Source: Crocodylus rhombifer
Taxonomy: Eukaryota; Chordata; Crocodylia; Crocodylidae
Assembly: GCA_038503035.1 (NCBI GenBank)
Contig: JAVSML010025229.1
Span: forward strand, 62,001-126,000
Length of the DNA stretch: 64,000 nucleotides
Direction of reading: 5' to 3'
In this document: piece after piece, positions 33,263 through 44,997 of the stretch
Numbering within the stretch: the first letter of the stretch is position 1
Layout of the letters: each line of letters starts with the position of its first letter
Position numbers and translations under genes: made by a program
Notes under the pieces: generated by a model
Database searches by the model: none
Seen by the model: the letters and a program-made list of their open reading frames with translations, nothing else
Told to the model about the DNA's origin: nothing

Positions 33263-35040
33263 CCCACATAATTAGCCCTTAAGGCGATGAGCAGCAACAC
33301 TGGGACTCATGAGGAGATTTAACTTGGGAAGCCCTGGGCAGCTTTTCTTTTCTGAAAGCATCATTTCATCAAGGCATGGCAGGTGAGGAGAAGGGGCAAT
33401 TTCCCAAAGAGATCCAGCTTGACAAGGGCTGAGGGGGCTCCAGAGGCATCATGGCCACCCCTGAAGTTGAACACTGTTACACATACACCTATTGTACTAG
33501 GCTTACCCCTTGAATGTGCAAGGTGTTATGCTCAGTCAGGGAAGCTGTTAAAGTAAATGCTCTGTGTTTAGTTGACAGATTGTTAAGAGAATACCTGCCT
33601 CCCCGTAGCTCTCAGATTTCAATCTAGCTTTTGAAAAATAGCTCCTGGTCCCAAAGTGCAGAGGCAGGGAAACCACAGTACCCCTGCTTTATGACCTAAG
33701 CATGGCACCGCTGGCAAGGGCCACCACTGAGGCAGTCTGTCACCATTGGCTGGGACTCAAATGTCTTTATTTGAAGAGTGACTTAGGCAGAGAAGGGCAA
33801 GATTGTCTGCTTTTCCCTGAAGCTGGTACACACTACAAGCTCTTTTCTCCTCTGCCTCCTGGCTCCAGATTTTCTCATGATTTGTATTAAAAAGAGCTGC
33901 TGCATGTGCCTCCATTAAGTGGGTTTGGCTGCCATTCTCTAAAAGACAGAACAGACCATAGAAAATGGGCATGGCACCAGTTCTCCCTGGGCAAACTAGA
34001 CCTGTTTGCTTTTCTAAATAGCTTGGAAATCTCACAAAAGCAATCAGAGCTGTAGGAGAGCTGGACTGACATGGAAGTCAAGGACTTCCGTTGTACCTTT
34101 TGTGTCAAAGCAGCACATGGACAATGTCTAATACCCAAACAGTGATTTACAGGGAGTGGATCAGCATCTCCTTGCTCCAGAGTGAAAAATAAAATGGCGG
34201 TTCCTAACAGCACTGGGCCCCAAGGCACCATGTCAGACAGCCCTGCGTTTGATGACTCTGTGAGTTAAGAATGCTCCTGCCTGGCACCTTGATCACATGG
34301 GCCGATCATTACACATCTGTTATGGAAGGGAGGTTTGTGAACACAATGAACTGCTGATCAAGTGGATCTTGAGGTCTCTTTTTTAAATATAAACATCATC
34401 CACTGTGGTGGCCCAGTCAGTCTAGGAAGTATCTAATCAAGATCCAAGTGGTTAAAATGGGAAAGACATAACTCAAGGACACAGCAAGAAAGATGAGGAA
34501 TCTTTCCTGGTAAGCACTACATGTATTTCCCCAGTTTCATTATACTGTACTGTAATATTAAACAGCTCTTACTACATAAGTTTATAGAGTCTTTATGATT
34601 CTGACATATTGTATTTTCCCACATTGCTATTGTTGCACTTGGTAATGAGGTGGCTGATACTCCCCCCCAACAGAAATGTGAGGTAAAGTAATCATATTAA
34701 TAAATCTGTATCGGTAAGTGGAGGTCTGCTTTGTTTTATAAATAATAGCTCATTTAGGAGTTTGAAAAATACTGCAGTATGAAATCCCTCTCTGTATACA
34801 GGAAGCATCTTTAAGAACCCAATGTTTCTCTGTACTGATTGTAGCACTGCGGTGCATTGCATTCAAAATGCCTCACATACTGCTCGGGCCAGAGATGGAG
34901 ACTTTGAAGTTTTAAGGGTGCTTCTTGTATATTGTATTTTAATCCTGCCTCATTTTTATTACTTCATTTTCTGAAGAGTGTTGTTATTATCATCCTCACC
35001 ATAATGATGCCCAGAATCTCCAGGTAAGATCAGGCCACAG
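33263..35040. other. Gene-free stretch, no recognisable element
   Basis: A 114-codon minus frame at 33887-34231 begins with a hydrophobic stretch but shows no family and lacks supporting signals. Otherwise unremarkable. Confidence 0.4.
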
Positions 35041-35044
35041 CATT

Positions 35045-35420
35045 CCTGGAGGAGAGGAGGCTTAGGGGGGACTTGGTGGCAGCCTATAAGTATATAAGGG
35101 GGTGCACCAGGATCTGAGAGAACAGTTGTTCACCAGAGCTACCCAAGGGATAACTAGGTCTAACAGCCACAAACTTCTGGGAGGCTGATTTAAATTGGAC
35201 ATAAGGAAAAACTTCTTTACAGTCCAAATGTCCAGGGTCTGGAACAGACTCCCCACAGAGGTGGTGCAAGCACCTACTCTGGACTCTTTCAAAAGGTGTT
35301 TGGATGCTTATCTTGCTGAGATCATTTGACCCCAGCAGACTTCCTGCCTGTGGCAGCGGGGCTCAACTCAATGATCTCACAAGGTCCCCTCCAGCCACTA
35401 ATGTCTATGAATCTATGAAT
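35045..35420 (+). mobile_element. CR1 LINE 3'-end fragment
   Basis: Decayed end of ORF2 (GATTTAAATTGGACATAAGG, CTGGAACAGACTCCCCACAG, GTGGTGCAAGCACC) followed by the 3' UTR and the terminus CAAGGTCCCCTCCAGCC...CTATGAATCTATGAATT. Strongly 5'-truncated. Confidence 0.85.
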
Positions 35421-35750
35421 TCCCAACATGACCCGAATACTTTTTGGGGATATAGGCATTTTCCTGAAAAAGGCTTCCTTTTATTTGGAGCTCATCCTCT
35501 CTTTTCTCTGAGGACGCTGGCACACATATACCACGATAATGGATGCATAATAAGCGTCTGGATAGATTCTCTTCTCACACTCCTCTGCTCAACCCTGGAG
35601 TACCTTTAGGATAAGCTTTGCAATCCCCAGGCTGTCTGTATACTTTTCCCTGCCAAACTTGAACTCAGTTTAATAACTGTTAATCTTTTGGTCTTCTGCT
35701 TTTCCAAGTTTACATGGCCAATTCCTGCAAGCAAGCCAACTGCCAGTGTA

Positions 35751-35787
35751 AGACCAGACCAGACCAGACCAGACCAGACCAGACCAG
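35751..35787. repeat. (AGACC)7 microsatellite
   Basis: Seven uninterrupted AGACC units. Confidence 0.95.
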
Positions 35788-35789
35788 TG

Positions 35790-36505
35790 TTTTATTTCAC
35801 GTGTAGTTCTGCCAGGTTAGAAATATTTCTTTCTACTTTTAAAATAAGACCCTTTTGGGACCCATGATGCAGATCACTATGTGATCAGCGTGGCAATGAT
35901 CTTATCAGGCTGCTATTGTGTATCATGCAAATGCCAGAGAAGATGGGCAGCTGAGATTTATTTTTAACTTGAAAATAATCATGAGAGCAGGAAGTGCTTT
36001 GGGAGGAATTAGTCATGGTTCACAATGATAATTTTTGTTAATGAAGCCCAAGGCAGGCTTATGGCCAAACGAGGCAAATAATAAGGTGCAGAAATGTTTA
36101 CAAGCCCATGGAGAATTTGCTAACAAGGATCCTATAAGTCATAGAGCTGGAGATAAAGGCTGCAGGAGAGAGAAAGAGAGAATTACACTGGGGACAGCTT
36201 TAAAATGCCACAATGAAAAGCAAAACTTGGGCCAGCAATTCTGTGGAAGGGCTTGTGGTTAAAGCATTTACCTGAGAGTCAGGAAACATACACAACTCCT
36301 GATGTATCCTCAAATAGGTAATTTAAGGTCTGACCTAAAATCCATTGAAATCAAAGGCAGTCTTCCCACTGATATGAATGGGCTCTAGACTAACATTTGA
36401 TCCAGCAAAGGTATGTGAGTGATAGTGAATAATTCCTTTCTTTTATATCAAAATATTTAGACATCAATATCCAGGTGCAATATCCAGAAGGCGAAACTGA
36501 GGCAC
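35790..36505. other. Gene-free stretch with a MIR-type SINE
   Basis: GGCTTGTGGTTAAAGCATTTACCTGAGAGTCAGGA (36248-36283) is the head of an amniote MIR on the plus strand, followed by a decayed core. GGCGAAACTGAGGCACGGGG at 36490-36510 is the MIR core word on the minus strand. The rest is unremarkable. Confidence 0.5.
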
Positions 36506-36510
36506 GGGGG

Positions 36511-37334
36511 CTAGGGACAGACATTACACATAAACCAGTTTAAGTGATAAGAAATTGGTTTAAACCTGTAACAGAACAGATGTTCAATGCACATGAACCA
36601 GTTTTAAAATGGCTGAAACCGGTTTGAGATTAAACCTGGTTGAATGTAGTATCAGACTTAACTGATTTGAGTCAAATTGGTATATGCAATGTCTGTCCCA
36701 GACCCTTTGCTGGTTTAAGATAAACCAGACATCCCCAGCATCCCAGCATACTTACTGGGCTGTACTGAGCTCTCTGCTCCACAGCAGAGGTGGCCCTTCC
36801 CCTCTGCTCCATGGCTGCAGCTCCAGCAGAGACTCGCAGGCACAGCAGCGTCTGCCTGTTTCTCCCTGCTAAGCAGGGATTATTCCCCATCCCCTCTGCC
36901 TTACACAGACACCTCAGCGTTAGCTAGCATGCCACATGCTGGCTACGGTCTATGCTGGGAGATGACAGGCAGACAGGCTTTTTGGAGCTAATCAACAGGT
37001 AGCTTAATGTCCTTCCTTAGAAAAGCTGTTTAAAAAGAACTCCATTAGTTAATGGAGAGAGGCTTTGTTTTCTTACTGGGTTGATAAACACTGAGGTAGG
37101 GGTGATAAACACTCCCTGCTGGGCTGCTTAGGAGGTGCTGGGGCCTTGCCACACCTGCTTCAGCTCAGCCCTGTGCTCTAGCACCCTCCAGGTTCTAGCC
37201 TGAGAACTGCATGTATGTACCTGCATTTCTGGGATGTCTGTCTGGTTACAAAACTGGTTCAGCTTAGCCAGGTTAGACTAACCTGCAAAGATTGAATCAA
37301 TTCAGGCTGAGGCTTTTTGAATGTCTGTCCCTAG
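36511..37334. mobile_element. TIR element with AAACCGGTTT motifs, copy 1 (824 bp)
   Basis: Perfect 15-bp terminal inverted repeats CTAGGGACAGACATT / AATGTCTGTCCCTAG. The first 240 bp repeat AAACCAGTTT, AAACCGGTTT and TTTAAACC words. The interior carries GCTCTCTGCTCCACAGCAGAGG and CTCCATTAGTTAATGGAG palindromes. No gene. TA flanks the GGGACAG core on each side, but whether this is a TA target duplication or part of the TIR cannot be decided. Confidence 0.75.
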
Positions 37335-38368
37335 ACAGGGTGGTAAAGTGAGTTGTTGAAGCCACCCAGTAGGCTAGTAGCAGAGATAAGAATGATTCTT
37401 TTGAGTCCCAGCCAAGTGTTTTGGCTATTGATCCAAAGCTCTTTTTGCCTTGGTCCCCATCCATAAAGTGGAACAGAGGCTGTTTATTACCAGGTGGGTA
37501 TAATGCCAAGCTTAGTGATGTCCTCATCATAGTTAGTATTGTTGTAAAACAAATGGATAATAATCTTATTATTTGCCCAGCACATGTATGATTAGAGATT
37601 ACAGAATAAGCAAGCATAATCAATTCGGAGGAGAGAATAAAACATGTATTCTAAACAGAACTAGCTTTAACATAGCAAGGGGAATCTAATAGAGTACTGT
37701 CTGAATCAGATGTTTCTAGAGCTAGTACATTTTGCACAGTGGAGGAGAAATCACTTGAAGCTACAGTGCTGATATAATTGTACATGGAGTAGATTCACTT
37801 CAACACAGGAAGCTCAGATGAAAAGGTCAGACATGTATTTAAACATTAAATAGAAGAAGAATAGAAAACAGAAGGCAGAGCTTGCTTTGCTTCTTGAGTT
37901 GTAAAGGAAAGAGGGATCCCCTTCTTTGTAGAAGACCAGCCTAAAGCATATATGCTGCTCCCATGCCATGCAAATCTAAGGCAGCAGGGCATTAATGATT
38001 GGAAAGTGACAGCCATCTAGGAAGGGAGGTATGAGAGAGGTGCAGTTTGTCATTAATCTGGATGAATGTGTTACACGGGACCTTTAGATCCACAAGTGTT
38101 TTTCATTGAAGATTAAAAACAAAACATTCCCCTTTTAACCATCACATAGGTCAAGTAAATGTGCGTAGCCAGAATGTTAATGCTATTAAAAAGCATTCTA
38201 TAGGATACACTAGGTTAATGGTTACAAAGTAAAAGTCTTCTCAGGCAGGGCATAGCATGTCATAGCCAGCATATTGTAGAAGTGCTGGAAATCAGGAGTA
38301 TGATTCTCTACTCTATTATACTGGCTTTAGACTAATCTAACTCTATTAGCATTAAGAGTGTCACGTTC
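37335..38368. other. Gene-free stretch, no recognisable element
   Basis: AT-leaning DNA. A 108-codon minus frame at 37297-37623 overlaps the TIR element and shows no domain. Confidence 0.45.
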
Positions 38369-38376
38369 ATTTAGAA

Positions 38377-38581
38377 CAAGGGTGGGCAATTATTTTGGGT
38401 GGAGGACCACTTACTGAGTTTTGGCAAGTCAACAAGGGCCGCATGACAGGCAGCCAGGGGCAGACAAATATTAATTTTCTAAATATTTTAGGGGCCCTGC
38501 GGGCCAGATAGAATGGCCTGGTGGGCCGCATCTGAATAGAATGACCTGGCAGGCCCGCAGGCCACATTTTGCCCAGCCCTG
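38377..38581. mobile_element. hAT-type MITE, 205 bp, perfect target duplication
   Basis: TIRs CAAGGGTGGGCAATTATTTT and AAAATGTGG...TTTTGCCCAGCCCTG agree with the CAGGGCTGGGCAAA hAT signature. The 8-bp duplication ATTTAGAA is exact (38369-38376 and 38582-38589). A sister copy lies at 53580-53764 and shares TTACTGAGTTTTGGCA and AATATTAATTTTCTAAAT. Confidence 0.88.
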
Positions 38582-38589
38582 ATTTAGAA

Positions 38590-40495
38590 CCAATGTAATG
38601 AAGTAGAAAATCAGATCTGGTTTTTTTTAGAATTTACGTCCTACAAGGTGTTACACACTCAACCTCTACTGACTGCTGTTGAAATGGAAGGTGCTCAGCA
38701 TGTCAAAGGAGGTGTTCAGCTTCATGCAGAATTAAGCCCATTGCGCCATATACTGCACCACACATTTCTCAAATGCTCAGCAGTGGGGTGGAGCACTAGT
38801 TGCTAACATTTCTGCAACCACCACTTCTCTCTGCCTTGGCTTGTACAACCTCACAGGAGCTGGGTAGTCCCTGGTGGGAATGGGTCTGAACTACAGAGAC
38901 TCAGCCATGCAATGATGCAAAATGACATGGAACAGGAGAGAGGGTGGAGATGAAAATGAGATATTGACGCAGGATTGACACAGAGACACAAACAGCATCA
39001 AGAACACTACTAAACCATTTGGACAAACACGACCTTCTGATGCTCTGGGACAATGCATAAAATATTGCGTCAAGCAACTGATAGCACTCATCAGCACACG
39101 AGCATTTTCACTGGTGGCAGAATAGTCAACCTATCTCTCATTTTGACCCAAAATCTGCAACCAAGGACAATACAGTAACCGACGATGCTCTTAAAATGAA
39201 TGGAGCTACAACAGCTTATGCCAGCTGTGAACCTGCCTCCATATCTCAAGTCCATTTTTATTTACCAGAAAAATGCCAAGGATATGTAAAATACAAGGAA
39301 ATGCCTGGATCTCCAGGGGCTATATTATTCTAGAATGAAAAGTCTTGAGATGCTGAACTCTAGTCTATAATCCATGCTTGTGTAGCCCTATTTGTTTGCT
39401 GGTGTAAGCAGACACGGACAAGAAAATACCAAAAGCTATTCTGAGGTCAGCAGATTTCCTAAGGAAGGATCATAGACTTGGCCCAGATTTTTATTGTGTT
39501 TCAGAGCACTATAGGAAAGTGCTAGTCACTCCCAGCAGAAGCAGCATTGATTGAAAGAGGCACACACTGGGGACAGTGCTGCCATACAATCTGTAACAAA
39601 AGAAAATGTTTTCAAACCTCAGCAGCACAACAGTCAGGAGAGACAGGTGAACAATGGAGCCTTTGAAGGTAGTGCCAGAGCCAACAAAAATTCCCAAACT
39701 GCTGACAGACCAATAAGCAGTGCTGGTAACTCCTCTCTTGCTCCTCATGAATGATCTATCAGTCATCTGAGCGCAGTTAAAACTACAGAGGGTTTTGGCT
39801 TTTTTCTCTATGAAGAGTCTTAAGCACATTTTACAGGAGAAAATTCACTGTGTTTCAATAATTTGATTCTCTGTGTGTGTGTGCTGCCTTGGCAGTTTGG
39901 CAGGCCAAAGATTTTGTTTAATCCACAGAAATATGGTAATTCAGGTACTGTGAATTGCAACTTTCCCTTCCTTGGATTATAACTGGACCTCAGCCCTGGC
40001 CTGGAACAATCATTGATAGGAGCCATCCAGTTATTGGCCACTCTGTGGACTCTCCTTGTGTTGGTATTACTTATTGCCAGTGTTATTGGTGGGCTTTTAA
40101 CACACACACATGTTCAATAAGAACTGAACCCAAACTACTAAATTAATTTAATACAGGCTACTAAAAAACTCTGCTGTTTCAAATCTGGACTATAATCACA
40201 CCAGTAGCCAGGAGCTGAATGGCTCTGAATCAGTCTTCCTTATCCAAACTTTTATACAAGCATCTTATCTCCATGTGTCAGAGACTCAAGAAATTCACAA
40301 GAGGTGAGAAGCAAATTATGGAGATTTACATAGTGGCCATCATTACATTCACCAGTGGTGACAGAAATGTTTGCTCAAGGAAAATTCTCTTTACTGCTTT
40401 GAAAAGATGGTGTAAGGGAACAAATAATGAATGGAGAATTTGTAGCTATATACCACGGTTTGTGTGACAGCATGGAGTTTTTACCGGAACTCTCT
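38590..40495. other. Gene-free stretch, no recognisable element
   Basis: Frames of 60-106 codons (such as 39509-39829 minus) show no domain. Nothing further could be supported. Confidence 0.45.
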
Positions 40496-40499
40496 AGTC

Positions 40500-41210
40500 C
40501 AGGAATGGGGAAAATATGGCCCATGGGGCAAATCTGGCAGCCCCACATCTGGCAGCCCCAGTGGTGGTGGCTCCTTCCAGCTCTGCTGCCACCAGACCCA
40601 GTCCTGTTGCCCAACCACCCCAGTGAGTCCACCCTGCACCCACTGCTGGAGGTGAGACTTGTGCAAGCAGGGCGCAAGGCCAGGCAGATGGGATGAGGCC
40701 ATGGGTGGGTGGGGAGCAGCTTCTGGGAGTGGGAAGGGTGGGTGGGGCTGGGATTGTGGGGCAGCGACAGTGCATAGCTGGGGCCCTGTGATCCCAGCCC
40801 TGGCTCTGCCCACCTGCCTGCCCATCCCACTTCCAGATACTGTTCCCTGACCACCTGCAGCCCCATCCCAGCTGAGCACAGAGCAGAGCTGTGATCCGTA
40901 CAGCCCTGAAACAGACACTGGGTCTGCAGGCAGGGGCATGACAAGAGTGAATCTCAGCTCTGTCCTGGGCCCCAGCCCTGCGCTGTCACCTTGCAATCCT
41001 GGGTTCTCCATAGAGACTGGCCATGACCTATGCAAGCAGGGCATGCAGCCAAGAGGACAGGATGGGGGCCACTTGGGAAGTTTTGGTGAGCTGTTGTACA
41101 TGTGTGTATGTGTGTGTGTGGGAGGAGGGACGGGAGGGTGATGACCTAGTCTGTGACAGCTCACCAAAACTCTCTACGTGGCCTGTGGGCCCAAATAATT
41201 GCCTACCCTA
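40500..41210. mobile_element. hAT-type non-autonomous element, ~711 bp
   Basis: Left CAGGAATGGGGAAAATATGG and right GGGCCCAAATAATTGCCTACCCTA are related inverted ends of the CAGGGGTGGGCAAA type, as in the MITE at 38377. No clean 8-bp duplication is visible, perhaps because the CR1 copy starts immediately to the right. The interior is GC-rich, with CTATGCAAGCAGGGC / TTGTGCAAGCAGGGC duplications and (TG)n at 41098-41123. Overlapping frames up to 228 codons on the minus strand are proline-rich low-complexity shadows, not genes. Confidence 0.5.
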
Positions 41211-43710
41211 ATTGATCCACTTCATATTAGAGTACAAGGCAGTCGAGGGGAAAGAGACTTAACGGTGGGAGTCTACTACAGACCTCCCAACCAGGGAGAA
41301 GAGCTTGACCAGGAATTCATGGGTCAGCTCACAGAGGTAGTGAAGGCTAAGGATGTGGTAGTCATGGGAGACCTGAACTTCCCAGACATCTGCTGGGAAA
41401 AACAGTCAGCCAGGTCTGACTGCTCACGTAGGTTCTTTGCCAGAGTGCAGGACCTCCATCTAACCCAGGAGGTGCACAGCTCCACCAGGGGAGACGCCTT
41501 GTTGGACCTAGTGCTGGCCACGAGTGATGACCTGGTGAGGGGGCTGCGGGTGCTCGACCACCTGGGTGACAGCGATCATCGCCTGCTGGAATTCACCATC
41601 CAGCACAAGGTGGCAAAGGCATGCAGTAAGGCAGTGGCCCTAGATTTTAGGAGGGCAGACTTCAATGAGCTAAGGAGGATAGTTGGAGAAGCGCTGAGGT
41701 CCCGGAGGGGAGGGGAGCCAGGTGTCCAAGGAGAGTGGTCGTTCCTTAAGGAGACGATCCTCCAAGCCCAAAGGAAGGTAATCCCAACGAGGATCAAAGG
41801 GAGCAGGAGAGCACACAAGCTTCCGTGGCTCACCAAAAGCATCAGGGAATGTCTCCTTGCTAAAAGGGAGGCATACACCCAATGGAAAGAAGGGGTCATC
41901 ACCAGGGAGGACTACTCTGTAGTTGCTCGGGGATGTAGGGGGGTAGTTAGGAAGGCCAAGGCAGAGATGGAACTGGGACTAGCTTCCCAGATTAAGGACA
42001 ATAAGAAGTCCTTTTTTAAATACATAGGGGGTAAAAAGAAGGTCCTGGGTAATGTGGGGCCCTTGCAGGATGCGATGGGAAACCTGGTCGTCACACCAGA
42101 TGGCAAAGCTAACATGTTTAATGATTTCTTTGCCTCCATCTTCCTAAGTAGGGACCAGAACAGCCACCTCCCTGCTGGGCCCCCCTCGGGCCCCGGGGGA
42201 GGCACACCTGGGCCATGGGTTAGCAAGGATTTAGTTAGGGAACTTCTGGAGGGGTTGGATGTATTCAAGGCAGCAGGCCCGGATGATCTCCACCCTAGAG
42301 TTCTAAAGGAACCGACCAAGGTCATTGCAAGTCCCCTGGCACAACTTTACAAGCACTCGTGGTGCTCTGGTGAGGTACCGGAGGACTGGAAGAGGGCCAA
42401 CATGGTCCCCATCTTCAAAAAAGGCAGGAAGGAGGACCCAGGAAACTATAGGCCAGTTAGTCTTACCTCGATCCTAGGCAAGCTGTTCAAGAAAATTATG
42501 CTGGCACACATCCATGAGGGGCCAGCAGGGGACTGCATGCTTAGGGGCAACCAGCACGGGTTCATCAGTGGCAGGTCCTGTCAGACCAACCTGGTGGCCT
42601 TTTACGATCAGATCACCAGATCATTAGATGCAGGGGTAGCAGTGGACATAGTCTTCCTGGACTTCCAGAAGGCCTTTGACACTGTCTCCCACCCCGTTCT
42701 CATTAAGAAACTGGGGGGCTGTGGTGTCAACACCCACACAGTCAAATGGGTCGCCAACTGGCTGGAGGGCCGCACCCAGAGGGTGGTGGTGGATGGGTCC
42801 TTCTCAACCTGGAAGGACGTGGGCAGTGGGGTCCCCCAGGGCTCGGTCTTTGGGCCCGCACTGTTCAACATCTTCATCAGTGATTTGGGCGAGGGGGTAA
42901 AAAGCACCCTGTTCAAATTTGCTGATGACACTAAGATGTGGGGAGACGTGGGCACATTGGAAGGATGCAACAGGCTACAATCAGACCTAGACAGGTTACA
43001 AGGGTGGGCGGATGAGAATAGGATGGGTTTCAACACAGACAAGTGCAAGGTGATGCACCTCGGGAGGAACAACTGGCACCATACCTACAGGTTAGGGAAC
43101 TCGCCTCTTGTCAGCATAGAGGCGGAAAAGGATCTTGGAGTAATCATTGACTCCAAGATGAACATGGGCCGGCAGTGTGGAGAGGCAGTTGGGAAGGCCA
43201 ACCGCACCTTGTCATGCATCCACAGATGCATCTTGAGCAGGTCCAAAGAAGTGATCCTCCCCCTCTATGTGGCGCTGGTCAGGCCGCAGCTGGAGTACTG
43301 CGTCCAGTTCTGGGCGCCACACTTCAAGAGGGGTGTGGACAGCATGGAGAGGGTCCAGAGGAGGGCCACTCTCATGATCAAGGGACAACAGGGCAGGCCC
43401 TATGAGGAGAGGCTATGGGACCTGAACCTGTTCAGCCTCCAAAAGAGAAGGCTGAGGGGAGATCTTGTGGCCTGTTATAAACTAGTCAGGGGGGATCAGC
43501 AGGCATTGGGGGAGTCCCTGTTCCCCCAAGCACCGCCAGGAGTGACCAGGAATAACGGTCACAAGCTGGGAGAGGTTAGATATCAGGAGGCGCTACTTCA
43601 CGGTCAGGGCGGCTAGGGTCTAGAACCAACTTCCAAGGGAAGTGGTGCAGGCTCCTACCCTGGGGGTGTTTAAGAGGAGGTTAGATGAACATCTTGCTGG
43701 GGTCGTTTGA
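41199..43710 (+). pseudogene. CR1 ORF2 endonuclease-reverse transcriptase, one frameshift and one stop near the C-terminus
   Basis: ORF2 nicks target DNA and reverse-transcribes the CR1 RNA in place. The open frame runs 41199-43616 (805 codons), but its ATG lies in the flanking hAT end; CR1 homology starts at about 41215, so part of the N-terminus is missing. Apurinic-type endonuclease: VGVYYRPP, VVVMGDLNFPDI, GDSDHRLLEF (catalytic Asp-His). RT: NYRPVSLTSI, NQHGFISGRSCQTNLVAFYD, IVFLDFQKAFDTVSHP, GSGVPQGSVFGPALFN, KFADDTKMWG (FADD intact), MGFNTDKCKVMHLG. An apparent extra G at 43568-43570 shifts the frame; the true C-terminal ~45 codons (LDIRRRYFTVRAARV...) follow in another frame, with a stop at 43621-43623 where Trp is usual, ending at 43710. 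Confidence 0.92.
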
Positions 43711-43796
43711 CCCCAGTAATCTTTCCTGCCATGGCAGGGGGTCAGACTAAATGATCTGCTCAGGTCCCTTCCGACCCTAGAAACTATGAAAGTATA
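41214..43796 (+). mobile_element. CR1 LINE, near-complete ORF2 and 3' end, best preserved of the window
   Basis: Starts abruptly within the endonuclease domain (5'-truncated) directly beside the hAT element and runs to the CR1 3' end CTCAGGTCCCTTCCGACCCTAG followed by AAACTATGAAAGTAT. The coding region is open over almost its whole length, so this is one of the younger insertions here. The ~85-bp 3' UTR and short tail are complete. Confidence 0.92.
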
Positions 43797-44995
43797 TTTA
43801 CCTTTATCATTTTTTTTCCTGAAGTGTTTAAATGAATCTGTATGATCAGGGTAACAGCTTGCTAGGAAATTCCATTTCATCCCAGGAATATCAGTTTGCT
43901 GCTGATTAAGTTGTTTATGGACCATGAAGAAAATAGGAGAGGGTGCCAGATGCACAGCTGGCATAAACTAGAATAGTTCCATTGTCTTCAAGAGAGCAAC
44001 ACCTATTTACAGTGGCTGAGCATCTGGCTCCTAGTACTTGTGGAAGAGTTTGTAATAGCTCCTCAAAATTTCTTGTAGCTTGGTTAAACAGTTATACAAG
44101 ACTCAGTGGTTTGAGTGTCACAGACTATTGGCTCCAGATGAAGTGATAAAAGTGAACTGCAGTGCAAGAACAAGAAAAATAAAAACGATTTGTGTCTTTC
44201 TGTGCGCATGTACTGTTTTTCTTTTATACTTTTTAGAGAATGTTTGACTAGTTGGTTGGTTGGTTTTGATTAATAAGCATATTTTCGTGTTTCCCTGAGA
44301 GGTCTTTTTAGAGTCTTTCCCTGAGAGGTCTTTTAGACTGTTCAACTGGGGTGGAAGATTTCATGTCCCTTAGCTGAAAGCAAGGAGTTTTCAATTTTTA
44401 ACAAAGAGATGTTGACATAAAAAACAGGCTGGACAAGACTAGGACATATTAAATAAAGTAGAAAGGGGGGGGGAGTTACATTTCCTCTCCTGCTTTGATT
44501 ATTTTGGCCTTGGGTGTTGATTTTTTAAAAATTTACCTAGCATAAGGAGACAGAAAATAAGACTATAGACGAATACCACACTGTTGACCTCATCTAGCTA
44601 TATGAAGAGAGAAATGACTTGTGCTGTGTCTCCACTAGGATTCTGAATTATGATAGCTATCTCTATGTCTGAAAAACAAAACAAAAAAAACCCAAAAAAC
44701 CCACAACTTTTTTAGAAGTAAAGACTTAACCTGAGCTTCACCTAGCCTTGTATTTACACATCATCTTTGTGAATTTATAGCACTAATATTACAACCTGTG
44801 TTAACTCCCCAACAGATTCTCCCACTTCAAAAACTGTTAGCCTCCAGTTTGTGCTCATTTAGCATAATGAACATCAAGTTCTTTTTTGAGCACAGTTTTA
44901 CGTATCAATAGGTGCCTTTTATCCTGAAGGTAACAGACAAGAGAGGCCTTGTCTCTGAGCAGAAGAGTTCTTTCTAGTTCCCAGATACCAGTCCA
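43797..44995. other. Gene-free stretch
   Basis: Contains a direct duplication of TTTCCCTGAGAGGTCTTTT (about 44290-44336), a (G)9 run near 44466 and A-rich simple sequence at 44668-44705. No element recognised. Confidence 0.5.
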
Positions 44996-44997
44996 GA

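Noticed and set aside
33887..34231. 114-codon minus frame starting with a hydrophobic segment, considered as a small secreted protein or exon
   Set aside because: No splice or promoter context, no family, and the hydrophobic start alone is weak evidence.
40375..41167. Minus-strand frames of 189 and 228 codons within the hAT element
   Set aside because: Proline- and serine-rich, overlapping in several frames and both strands, confined to a GC-rich transposon interior, no domain.
40495..41218. 8-bp target duplication for the element at 40500-41210
   Set aside because: CTCTAGTC and ATTGATCC do not match; the adjoining CR1 junction may have destroyed it.
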